From Sorghum bicolor (taxonomy: Eukaryota; Streptophyta; Magnoliopsida; Poales; Poaceae): a stretch of DNA of 64,000 bases. Positions 1 through 9,310 of this stretch are shown here, piece after piece. The translations under genes and the position numbers were made by a program. The stretch's first letter is position 1. The number at the start of each line of letters is the position of its first letter. The notes beneath the pieces are model-generated. The model was not told the origin of the DNA. It saw only the letters and a program-made list of their open reading frames with translations, and did no database searches. Where the stretch lies: assembly GCF_000003195.3 (NCBI RefSeq), contig NC_012871.2:53224843-53288842 (forward strand). The letters run 5' to 3'.

Positions 1-3
1 TCA

Positions 4-2949
4 TGTAACACCCAAAAATTTTGTTTCTTTTTAATAGATGAAATGAATTTAAATGAATTTATTTTGTGAGCATTTTCAATATAGGAAAATAAATAAATTT
101 GGAGAAACTAAAATTTAATATAAGTTTAGAGAAATATTTATGTTGCATTCATGCTGGAGCATTTCTTTTATGTGATGACTGTTTTAAAAACCAAAATATT
201 TTGCGCAAGAAAATATTTGAAGAAAAGGAATTCATTTGGAAAAATGTGTATAAAAAAAAGAAGAAAACCTTTCCCTCCCTTCCCCTTCCTCTTTTCGGCC
301 TGGAGGCCCAGCAACCCTCCCCCACGCCCCTTCTTGGGCCTGGCCCAGCCGGCCTCCTCCCTTCCCCTCTCTCTCTCTCCCGCTGACAGGCCGGGCCCGC
401 CTGTCAGCTCCTCCTTCCCCAAACCGCCGCCCGCTTCTTCCTCTCTCTCGGTTGGAAAACCGCTCGGCGCCTCCCCCGCGCCCAAGTTCTCCCGTCCCCC
501 GCGCCACGGCTTTCAGTTGGAGAAAACCCCCCGTGCGCCCGAGCCTTCTTTCCCCCTTCCCATTTTCTTTTCTCTTTGTCTTCGCTCCTCTCGGCCTTGC
601 GCAGAGAAGCCGCCCCCGCGACCTCCGCGTGAAGCCCGCCGTCCGAGCCGTCCTCGCCGACTTCGTCGCGACAGTGAGCTTCCCCATCCTCCCCGCTTTC
701 TCCTCGACCGAACCCGTTGTATTTTCGTGCCTCCTAGCCCCTTGGCTGCGTGCTCCGGCGAGCTCCATGGCCGCCGGCCATGGAGCGGGCCACGCGTGGT
801 CTCCCCGGCCGCGCTAAGGTTGGAACCGAGTTCGCCGTGACCTCCTCTCTCTCCCAGCGAAACTGGTTCACGAAACCGAGCCCCGTAGCGCCTAAACGAG
901 TTTCTCCGGCGAGCTTCGCAGGCCGGACATGGCGGCGCCGCCGCGCCCTTCCTCCCCTCCGGCCAGGCGCGCCACCCCTTCTCTCTCTTTTCCCCCTTCT
1001 CTAATCTCGGCCGTCCGTTCGCGATCGGACGATCCAGGGCGTCCCGTACCCCTTCGTTGGTGAAATTTGCTTAAGAAACCCCTGGATTTTAGGATTCGAG
1101 CCGCGGTACTTAGCGCCTTCGGGTGAAATGCGTTTTGTCTTTTAGAAAGCGTAAATCCCGTCGGTTAGGTCAAATTACGTTTTTCAGAAAATTACAGAAT
1201 TGCCACTGAACTTGTTTTGGCCATAAAATATTCGTTATAGCTCCGATTTGACCCGTTCAAATTGCGTTAGGTTCGTAATTAAATTCTCTACATGATAGTA
1301 CTACTGTTTCTATAGTTTGCCACTTTTTATTTTCAGGGTTAGGTTTAATTAATTAAATGCCTATAGGAAATCGCCGAAAAGTCGTAACTTGGTCGTTTTA
1401 GCTCCGATTTTCGTGATCTTCGTATCTATGTGATCGCAGCGAAACGTAGGTTCTGTTTTTAAGTATTTTATTTCATTTTTTATCTGTCGGTGTACTGTTC
1501 TAATTAAATGATTGTTTGCTTGTATGAATGTACTTGGATGCGTGTTGTTATGTGGTACCGATCGAGCGCAGACGGTGACGTGTCCGTGGGTGACCCATTT
1601 TACTTCGAGGAGCAGCAGGACCAGCAGCAGTTCCCCTTCACTGAAGGCAAGTATAACATGGGTTTCCCTTGTACACCTATTCACTTAATTAATTACGCAT
1701 CTGCATGTGTCTAATTTGGTAACCCTAAGGACATCCTAGCTACCTGACTATATATTTATGACACCTACGGGTAGAATGCATGTGGTTAGCTTTGCTAGTG
1801 CTTTAATTAATTGAGAATTTACTATCACTTTGACTTTAATGAATATGATGATAAATGTTTGGAAAAAGGGCTATGGTGCAATTGACTTCGGTCGGGTTGA
1901 CCTAGACCCTCCGTAAGGACTTCTCTGTAAGCGACAATCCGGGACTTATAGTGCAACCGTGATGGTTATATGGCTCTAACTTTAGCTCAGTAATAGGATC
2001 TCATCTAGCTGGTTAGAGGTTACCCGAAAGGGCGCAAGAGGGGCTTGCCACTTTGGGTATAGAACTGCTTCTGTTCCTATGTGTATAGCCGTGATGGAAA
2101 TGTGCCATAGGAAAGGGGGTTCTCTATATCTGCCTGCCGAGGAAACCTCGCGGCCCTAACTGGTTAGACGTGGCCTATGGAAGGCTTCATAGTGTTTCCT
2201 GCCCGTTCACCTTGGCAGTGTTAGTGGGTCTTGCAAACCCCGGGCATATGGGTAACACGACTTACAGGAAAAGTGCACACCTCTGCGCAGAGTTTGATCA
2301 AACTGGTATACTAGCCGTGCTCTTGGACATGAGCGGCCTTGGACCCTTACGGAATAGTTGGGTGTGGATGGTTATGGGAAATAACTTATGAAAATCTGAC
2401 GCATTGATCGTGATGATTAATGTGGTTTAACCGTGATGGTGATGGTGTTAGCCGTGAAGGTTAACGGTGTTATTATCATGTACTCATTTGGGCTAATCGG
2501 GAGCTTAAGCATAATTGATGATTAAATAGGATTAAAACATTGACCAATTAAAATGCTAACTGCAGTAGCCAGTGTCTGACCTTTTTGAGCCGTATAAAAT
2601 CCTATGTTATGCTTGCGGAGTACGAGATGTACTCACGCTTGTCTTTATATTTCTTTTTGGACAAAATCCCAGATGGATAACAGATGACAGCTACTATGAG
2701 GAATTCCCTGAGGACTTCAAGGTTGGCGATCCCCCAGTCGGTCTTCCCTGTGTTGGAGTTATCATATCATAGCTAGTTATGAGTTATATTTTCCGTTTGT
2801 CGCAGACTTTGATATATTTGTGTTGTAATAACGTTATGTAAGACACTTGTGATGATACATTTGTAATTTGTCGACTTGTGTGCGCGACAATTCCTGGGGC
2901 GCACATGAGATTAATGTACTCAAATTTATCTTTAAATTTGGGTGTGACA
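4..2949 (+). repeat. TEK-1 left LTR (misoriented copy)
   Basis: The copy begins TGTAACACCC and ends GGGTGTGACA. It is the reverse complement of the copy at 9311-11332 plus 18731-19654, with equal length. The first 250 bases are AT-rich. A TATA-like TATAAAA run near 249-257 precedes a strongly GC- and CT-rich stretch (about 280-1010), followed by AT-rich sequence. The stretch at about 1860-2395 contains a block also found in the LTRs of TEK-2 and SL-2. No protein gene is supported here apart from the exon-like segment at 1572-1646; long open frames in the GC-rich part are compositional. Confidence 0.9.
1572..1646 (+). other. Candidate conserved exon inside TEK-1 LTR (left copy)
   Basis: This 75-nt segment is preceded by AG and followed by GCAAGTAT, so it ends AAG|GCAAGT, the consensus for GC-AG intron donors. 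It reads open for 25 codons as an acidic, Gln-rich peptide (GDVSVGDPFYF, then EEQQDQQQ). The equivalent segment in TEK-2 is also 75 nt and in SL-2 is 93 nt, with the same flanks. A possible acceptor (AG at 2671-2672) lies about 1.0 kb downstream, before an open stretch with SYYEEFPEDFKVGDPP. Joining there does not keep frame in this copy, so a spliced protein is an inference only. Confidence 0.4.
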
Positions 2950-2974
2950 AATTGGTATCTACCCCCCTTAAAAA
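2942..2974 (-). other. Aberrant junction: LTR U5 end, PBS stub, polypurine tract
   Basis: On the plus strand the LTR end GTGTGACA (to 2949) is followed by AATTGGTATC and then TACCCCCCTTAAAAA. AATTGGTATC matches the start of the PBS region seen at 9298-9310 on the minus strand. The C-rich run is the polypurine tract of the minus-strand element (AAGGGGGGTAGA). In TEK-2 the corresponding tract is followed by AGTT and a normal LTR start (32234-32252). Here the tract runs instead into an inverted PBS and inverted LTR, with TC shared at the join (2958-2959). Confidence 0.8.
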
Positions 2975-3003
2975 TAATCTCGTCCTCGAGATTGAGACGG
3001 TGC

Positions 3004-4938
3004 TTACTCAAAGAGATACGGATAAGATTGTCTCAGCTCATCTTCTCTTTCCCAAGTGGCTTCTTCTTCTTTATATCGGTGCCACTGCACTTTGCACATC
3101 TTTATAACCCGACTCCGGGTGACTCTTTCCGCCGTTTCTAAGATCTTGGTTGGATATTCCTCATAAGTTAGATCTCCTTCAACTGTGAGTTCCTCCAATG
3201 GAATTTGTTCCTCAGGCACTCGCAAACATTTCTTCAGTTGCGACACATGGAACACATCATGAATACCCGACATACTCGCAGGCAACTCTAACTGATAGGC
3301 CACTTCTCCACGTCTCCTAAGAATTCTGAACGGTCCAACGTACCTCGGTGCCAATTTACCCTTCATATTAAACCTCCTGACACTTCTCATAGGTGACACC
3401 TTCAAGTACACATAGTCGCCTATCTCGAATGCCAAATCTCTTCTTCTAGTATCAGCATAACTCTTTTGTCGAGACTGGGCTACTTTCAAGTTGTCCCGTA
3501 TTTTCCGCACTTTTTCCTCTGCATCTCTAAGAACATCCGGTCCAAATACTTGACTCTCACCAGTTTGATTCCAAAACAAAGGTGTTCTACATTTCCGCCC
3601 ATACAATGCTTCAAACGGTGCCATATCGAGACTTTTCTGGTAACTATTATTATATGAAAATTCAGCATATGGTAAACTAGTGTCCCAACTGGTACCATAC
3701 TGTAACGCACATGCTCTCAACATGTCTTCTAGAATCTGATTTACTCTTTCAGTCTGCCCATCGGTTTGGGGATGATACGCGGAACTAAAGTTCAACTTTG
3801 TTCCCAATGATTCATGTACTTTATGCCAAAACTGCAATGTGAACTGTGTACCCCGATCAGACACGATCTTCTTTGGAACTCCGTGTAGACTCACGATTCT
3901 ATCCATATATAATTTTGCCAACTTTGCACCATCATAGTTGGTCTTAACGGGCAAAAAGTGAGCAACTTTAGTGAGTCGATCCACTATTACCCAAATTGAA
4001 TCATACCCACGCTGAGTGCGGCGCAATCCAGTGATGAAATCCATACCTACTTCTTCCCATTTCCATTCAGGCACTTGCATTGGTTGCAACAACCCTGCAG
4101 GTCTTTGGTGCTCGGCTTTCACCCTCTGACAAGTATCACATAACGCTACATACTCTGCCACATCTCTCTTTAATCCATACCACCAGTATTTTTCTTTAAG
4201 GTCTAGATACATCTTGGTGCTTCCGGGGTGAATTGAATATGCAGAGTCATGTGCTTCCCGCAGGATTGCATCTCGGATGGATTTTACTTCGGGCACACAT
4301 ATTCTCTTCCCAAACCATAGTGTACCATTTTCATCTAACCAGAAAGCCGGTGCTTTTCCAAGCACTACATTCTCTGAAATTTCTTTTAATTTCTCATCCT
4401 CCAACTGACCTTTGCGGATTTCTTGCTCTAGGGTGGGCTCTAACTCCAATTCAACAGTGTTGTTCACTAAACCCAAATTGAGATGCTCTATTTCAGCTAG
4501 CAACTCTATGGGAATGAAAGTCAATTGCAGCCCATTGGCATAGCTCTTTCGGCTAAGTGCATCGGCAACAACGTTTGCTTTCCCAGGATGGTAATGCACT
4601 TCCAGGTCATAATCCTTTATTAATTCTAGCCAGCGGCGTTGCCTTAGGTTCAGATCTGACTGTGTGAAAATATACTTTAAACTTTTGTGATCCGTATAAA
4701 TATCACACTTGTGTCCAATTAGATAATGCCTCCAAATCTTTAGAGCGTGAACCACGGCAGCTAGCTCCAAATCATGAGTAGGATAGTTCAGCTCATGTTT
4801 TCTCAACTGCCTGGATGCGTAGGCCACTACTCTTCCTTCTTGCATAAGCACACATCCAAGGCCTAGGCGAGATGCATCGCAATAAATAGAGAAGGTTTTA
4901 CTCAGATCTGGTAAGGTCAACACTGGGGCTGTGGTCAA
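3004..4938 (-). pseudogene. TEK-1 pol C-terminal part: RNase H, integrase, chromodomain
   Basis: An open stretch of 644 codons, continuous with upstream pol but separated from it by a frameshift near 5005. RNase H occupies residues 1-130, with the acidic set D21 (YCDAS), E58 (HDLELAA), D83 (YTDHKSL) and D126 (ADALSR). Integrase follows with a zinc-binding HHCC set at H230, H237, C267 and C270, and a catalytic triad D300, D361 and E397 with 35 residues between the last two (D,D35E). After the GPF/Y-like region and HVSQLKKC, the last 55 or so residues form a chromodomain ([23 protein letters not shown]), diagnostic of chromoviruses, which use it to target chromatin. This segment looks intact, but the whole polyprotein is broken upstream. 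The ATG at 4938 is internal to the original frame. Confidence 0.9.
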
Positions 4939-5003
4939 CCTTTTCTTTAGCTCCTCAAAATTTTCTTGGCACTTATCTGACCAAATAAATTTGGCACTCT
5001 TCT

Positions 5004-5258
5004 CTAGTAGGCTGTCATGGGCTTTGCTAACTTAGAGAAGCCTTCAATAAATCTCCTATAATAACCAGCTAGTCCCAAAAAGCTACGGATCTCACTAGCA
5101 TTGGTTGGAGGCTTCCAATTTAGCACATCCCGCACTTTGCTGGGGTCTACGGCTATTCCACCGTTGGAGACCACATGTCCCAAAAATGAGACCTCATCCA
5201 ACCAAAACTCACACTTGCTTTTCTTGGCATACAATTTATTCTCTCTAAGCTTTTGCAA
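5004..5258 (-). pseudogene. TEK-1 RT C-terminal (thumb/connection) fragment
   Basis: This 84-codon stretch carries the end of the RT domain: [45 protein letters not shown]. It follows the RT core in the same order as in other Ty3/gypsy pols. It is separated from the RT core by a stop near 5268. It ends at an apparent one-base deletion just after KPMTA (about 5005-5015), beyond which the pol frame resumes in the 3004-4938 stretch. It is a disrupted part of one ancestral reading frame, not a separate gene. Confidence 0.85.
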
Positions 5259-5267
5259 GACCAGCCT

Positions 5268-6086
5268 CTAATGTTCAGCATGTTCTTCTTTTGTTTTGGA
5301 GAAGATTAATATATCATCAATGAATACTACCACGAACTTATCCAAATACTCCATGAACACCTTGTTCATCATATACATGAAGTATGCAGGTGCATTGGTC
5401 AACCCAAATGACATGACTGTATACTCATACAAGCCATACCTTGTGGTAAAAGCTGTCTTAGGTATGTCAGTTGCACGGATTTTCAACTGGTGATAGCCAG
5501 ATCGGAGGTCAATTTTGGAGAACACACATGCTCCTTTCAGTTGGTCAAATAAGTCATCTATTCTAGGCAGTGGGTACTTGTTTTTAATAGTGACTTCATT
5601 TAATGACCGATAATCCACACACATCCTCCTAGTGCCATCTTTCTTATCAACAAAGATTACCGGTGCACCCCAGGGTGAAGAACTAGGACGAATAAACCCT
5701 TTTTCTTGCAATTCCTTAAGCTGTTTCTTAAGTTCCTCTAATTCATTTACCCCCATTCTATATGGTCTTTTTGCTATGGGTGCAGTTCCAGGTAAAAGCT
5801 CAATAAGAAATTCAATGTCTCGGTCTGGTGGCATACCTGGCAACTCGTCTGGGAACACATCGGGGAACTCGTCCACCACCTGGTCTTCTTGATTACCACC
5901 ACTCAACTGATTCACTGTAGCAGTCGGCTGAGGCTGCACTGCCACATCCACACTTATTCTATCCCCACCTGGTGATGTCACCACCATAGACCTCTCCTGA
6001 CACTGTATTACTGCCCCATGCTGCTTCATCCAATCCATACCAAGTATGAGGTCAATTCCCATAGTTCTTAGCACAATAGGTTTCAC
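5268..6086 (-). pseudogene. TEK-1 protease C-terminus and reverse transcriptase core
   Basis: 272 codons. The start holds the end of the aspartic protease ([11 protein letters not shown]). A linker with [17 protein letters not shown] precedes RT, as is typical of Ty3/gypsy. RT motifs follow in order: [60 protein letters not shown], and the catalytic [13 protein letters not shown] (FIDD in place of YVDD). The frame stops at a TAG right after EEHAEH. Upstream it is separated from the protease active-site segment by a one-base loss in a G run at 6094-6105. Confidence 0.9.
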
Positions 6087-6093
6087 CTTGAAA

Positions 6094-6105
6094 TCTACCC
6101 CCTTA
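6094..6105 (-). other. Internal polypurine-tract-like run in TEK-1 (site of frameshift)
   Basis: The minus strand reads TAAGGGGGTAGA within the protease coding region, nearly identical to the terminal polypurine tract TAAGGGGGGTAGA at 2958-2970. TEK-2 has the same run with six Gs at the equivalent coding position (38772-38783). TEK-1 has lost one G, which breaks the gag-pol frame here. The match may reflect a second plus-strand primer site or may be chance in a short purine run. Confidence 0.5.
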
Positions 6106-6916
6106 GAGATATACTAGTAGAGGGGCTCCAGTAATTAGCTGGCATGGTGCCTCCCGGTGAATTTACTAGCATAGAATTTTTCAGAGCACAAAGTGGGATG
6201 CTATGCACTCTAACAAAAGCTTGGGAGATAAATGAATGTGAAGCACCAGAATCAAACAGTACTGTAGCGGGGATGGAGTTGATGTTGAACGTACCCATCA
6301 TAACCTCAGGTGCTTCCTGAGCTGTGTCAGTGGACACATGGTTCACTTTCCCAGAGAACGGAGGTCGAGCAAGCCTCTGATTGCTGGTCTGGTTTTGTTG
6401 AGCTGGTGGAATCTGCTTCTTGGGGCACTGGTATGCATAGTGTCCCACCTCTCCGCAGCGGTAGCATGCATTGGGATTTCCGCTGGGTGCTGCACTCTTG
6501 CCAGGAGCATTGTTGGGCACTCCTTGGCGTGGTGCCTGGTTGCTGACCTGTTGCTGGGGGCGCTGCTGACTCTGATTGCCATACTGTTGTTGAGGGCGTT
6601 GTTGGTTCTGGTGGCTGTACTGCTGGTGGTACTGAGGACGTTGTGGAAACTGACCCCGGTTCCACTGATTCGGCGGTCCTTGACTGCGCTGAGGGAATCC
6701 CTGCTGAGGGTACGCACGTGGGCGAGTGTTGCTGCCCGACGGTTGTCCCTGGAGCTTTCTCTTCTTTGCATCCATCTCCTTGCGCTTGTTGTCGATGACA
6801 ATAGCGCGGTTCACCAATTCTTGGAAACAAGGGTAGGTGTTGCTCATCAGCTGCAGCTGCAGTCCATCATACAAACCCTTTAGGAAGAGACGCTGCTTGT
6901 CAGAGTCCCTGGCCAC
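6095..6916 (-). pseudogene. TEK-1 gag C-terminus (nucleocapsid) and protease
   Basis: 273 codons in frame with the rest of gag after a single stop. A Gln/Pro/Arg-rich stretch with QQRPQQQ repeats leads to one zinc knuckle, CYRCGEVGHYAYQC (C-x2-C-x4-H-x4-C), the RNA-binding nucleocapsid motif. The aspartic protease follows, with catalytic VLFDSGASHSFIS intact. The frame ends at LRG, where the G run at 6094-6105 has lost one base. Gag and pol appear to have been one continuous frame, as in other plant chromoviruses. Confidence 0.9.
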
Positions 6917-6931
6917 CTCATATGGAGCATA

Positions 6932-7492
6932 TCATGACAGTTGAGCAAACTTGTCACGATATTCACTGACTGACATTGATCCCTGCTTGAGAGATCTGAA
7001 CTCTTCCGCTTTCAGTTCTATCAGGCCCTCCGGAATATGATGGGACCTGAACCCTTCCGTAAACTCCTTCCAGGTGACTGGCGGAGCATTGTTTGGGCGT
7101 CCATATTGATAGGACTCCCACCACTCCTGTGCAGGTCCTTGCAGCTGGCCTGATGCGTACAACACTTTCTCCAGGTCGCTGCATTGGGCTATGTTCAGCT
7201 GCTTCTCGACTGCTTTTAACCAGTCGTCTGCCTCCAGTGGATCAGAGGCATGGGTGAACACCGGAGGACGTCCTTTCAAGAACTCCCCTCGCTTGTCACG
7301 GACTTGAACCAGCGGTGGTGCTGCTACTGGTTCATTGTTCATACGGTTCATCATGGCTTGCATCAGATTAGCTTGCATACCCATGAGCTGCTCAATAGTC
7401 ATCGGCGGCGGTGGTGGTGGTGGATTCTCAGGTACACCACGTCCACGGCCACGACCATGACCATGACCAGCGGCTGCTCCTTCGGCGTCCAT
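6932..7492 (-). pseudogene. TEK-1 gag N-terminal part (capsid)
   Basis: 186 codons from ATG. A Gly/Arg/His-rich start (GHGHGRGRGRG) and a proline run are followed by the Ty3/gypsy capsid-type gag region: FTHASDPLEADDWL, YASGQLQGPAQEWWESY, and SVSEYRDKFAQL. The frame ends at a TGA where TEK-2 encodes Arg (FEQLAR), consistent with a CGA to TGA transition at a methylated CpG. The ATG at 7492 is the likely gag start because the same low-complexity N-terminus begins TEK-2 gag. Confidence 0.9.
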
Positions 7493-8186
7493 CTGCTTCC
7501 AACAAAGATTAACGGCTTTTAGTGATCTTCCAAAAATAATTATTCATCGCTTATAATGAATAAAAACAAGTCTAGCAGTTTTCTGGACAAGTTTCAAACT
7601 CAGCAGGTCAGTAATCCGTGCTTATCTCAGAATATATAGATCCAAAAGGAACATAGTATACATCGTTGGAAAGGTTAAGAAATTCTCTACAAACTTTATT
7701 CAGACCATATTTACTGATTCCAAGAGTAACATAATAAAAATTGTGGTTTATCAGGTTCTGCTCTGGTTCTCAGTCTGCGCAGGTACAGCATATTAAAACG
7801 GACATATCTCACAGATCCGAACAGATAATGAGGTGATTCCAGTTGGAGATGAAAGATATACCAGTCTAGTTTTCATCATAAAATTTCGTAATTTTTTACT
7901 GAACCGATAATGAGATACTGAATAAACATCACAGACTGCTCCAGAAACAGCATGACAGAGACAAGATAAAGTAACCCAACCTCGAATTTAAACAACATTT
8001 ACTTCTAAGATTAAGGTTTAGAAACATGCGGACAGGCCCACATGTTTCCACAATCAAACAAAACTCCAAATCATAATTGTTCATCAACACAAACAGCAAC
8101 TCACTAAAGTTCACATGCCACACATTACTGAAATACTCGTGCTAGCGTCAATCTAGAAAGTACTAGGAAATCTAAGGAGCTCTATC
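7493..8186 (-). other. TEK-1 untranslated spacer between accessory ORF and gag
   Basis: About 690 bases without a supportable gene. It contains two diverged units resembling CATATCTCACAGA...GTTGGAAAG...CTACAAACTTTATT, a module also seen in the TEK-2 leader (40190-40560) and repeatedly inside SL-1. It probably belongs to the 5' leader or an intergenic region of the element. Confidence 0.6.
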
Positions 8187-9116
8187 CTAGAGAACGAACT
8201 TGCGGGGCTTCTTCTTGTAGATGGGTGGCTGTCCAAGCTGACCACGCAGCTCATCCACCTGACGCTGGAGGCGCTTCCCCGCCTGCTGCGCAACACGCAG
8301 CTCCTGCCTCAGTGCCACATTCATCTCCTGAATGGCACTGACGTGTCTCACAGTCGTATCCAGGGTAGGGTCACCGGCAGGAGGTGCCAGGACATGCCAC
8401 GTCCTGCCATCTGGGTCGTTGCGAGGAAGGAACCGGTACCTATCCTCCTGCATGGCCTCAAAACGGTGGCCATGGTAGTGAAAGTACGCGGCCTGAGCTG
8501 CATCCTCCATGCTCTCGTAGGCGGAAGCACGTCTAACCCTGCTCTCGTGTATAGACTCCACCTCGTCCGAGTTGTCAACGTTGTTCTGAGCTGTGATGAT
8601 CACCTCGGCCTTCCAGTAGGTGTTCTCCAACGGGTGCTTGTGCTCTGAGCAAAGGTAGCGGACGGTGGCAGCAAACTCCGGGTAGTAGCTCGCCAACACA
8701 CTCGTGAGCAGAGTGTGGTAGTGAGCGTCCTCGTCCGCCTCCATGAACTTGTTCCTGGAGGTCCATCCCATCTCCGGAACAACCTGTGGGTACTGAGGCG
8801 TCGGTGCTGAACCCGTCGACGCCTGGGGTGCAGGCGCAGGTGGTGCAGGTGCAGGTGGTGCAGGCGCAGGTGGAACTGGAGCGGCAGCCTACGGGATCGG
8901 TACCGCCACTAGTGTAGGAGCTGAAGGTGTAGGCGTAGGGGACCCCGTGTCCATAGGCTCCTCCTCCTCGCCGCCACCAGAGGCGACGACCTCGGGCTCG
9001 GGTACAGGTGCTGGTGCTAGTACAGGTGCAGGTACTGGGGCTGGTGCTGGTGCAATTGGCGGAGCACGGGCGGCGATGAAGAGGGCACGGTACGCGGCTG
9101 CGCTGCGACGAGGCAT
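8187..9116 (-). pseudogene. Accessory ORF upstream of TEK-1 gag (unknown function, one stop)
   Basis: Lies between PBS and gag, in the same sense. It starts ATG (MPRRSAAAYRALFIAAR), runs through an Ala/Pro-rich stretch with APAP repeats and an EEEEP patch, meets one in-frame TAG near 8889, and continues in frame for about 230 codons to a stop at 8187. The second half has a compact, non-repetitive region (HYHTLLTSVLASYYPEF, TVRYLCSEHKHPLE, YWKAEVII), then a region likely to form a coiled coil (VSAIQEMNVALRQELRVAQQ and onward) and a basic tail YKKKPRKFVL that could serve in nuclear import or nucleic-acid binding. It resembles no retroelement domain I can name. TEK-2 lacks it in its shorter leader. 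Function unknown. Confidence 0.7.
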
Positions 9117-9295
9117 CTATAAATTTTATTTAAGAATTAGAATCAATATGTTTACATAAATAGAACAGTGGGTAAGAATATATAATTTTTAATAAAATAA
9201 CAAGAAAGTAAAGTAAGCAGTGAAATAAATAAAGCGAAAATAAAAACCCTAAAATCGACTGTTTCTACCTAGGTTTGCGTCCTACAGTCAGCCTT

Positions 9296-9307
9296 GCTTT
9301 GATACCA
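9296..9307 (-). other. TEK-1 primer-binding site (initiator Met tRNA type)
   Basis: The minus strand reads TGGTATCAAAGC three bases inside the LTR end, one mismatch from the plant initiator Met-tRNA PBS TGGTATCAGAGC. Its position next to the right LTR marks that copy as the 5' LTR and sets the element on the minus strand. Confidence 0.85.
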
Positions 9308-9310
9308 ATT

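Noticed and set aside
151..840. Long open frames in the GC-rich part of the TEK-1 LTR, both strands (also 18770-19507)
   Set aside because: Open in several frames at once, Pro/Arg/Ser-rich, no start context or domain; explained by GC- and CT-rich composition.
6310..6883. Plus-strand and alternate-frame ORFs over TEK-1 gag/protease
   Set aside because: Antisense or out-of-frame to a zinc knuckle and protease with clear motifs.
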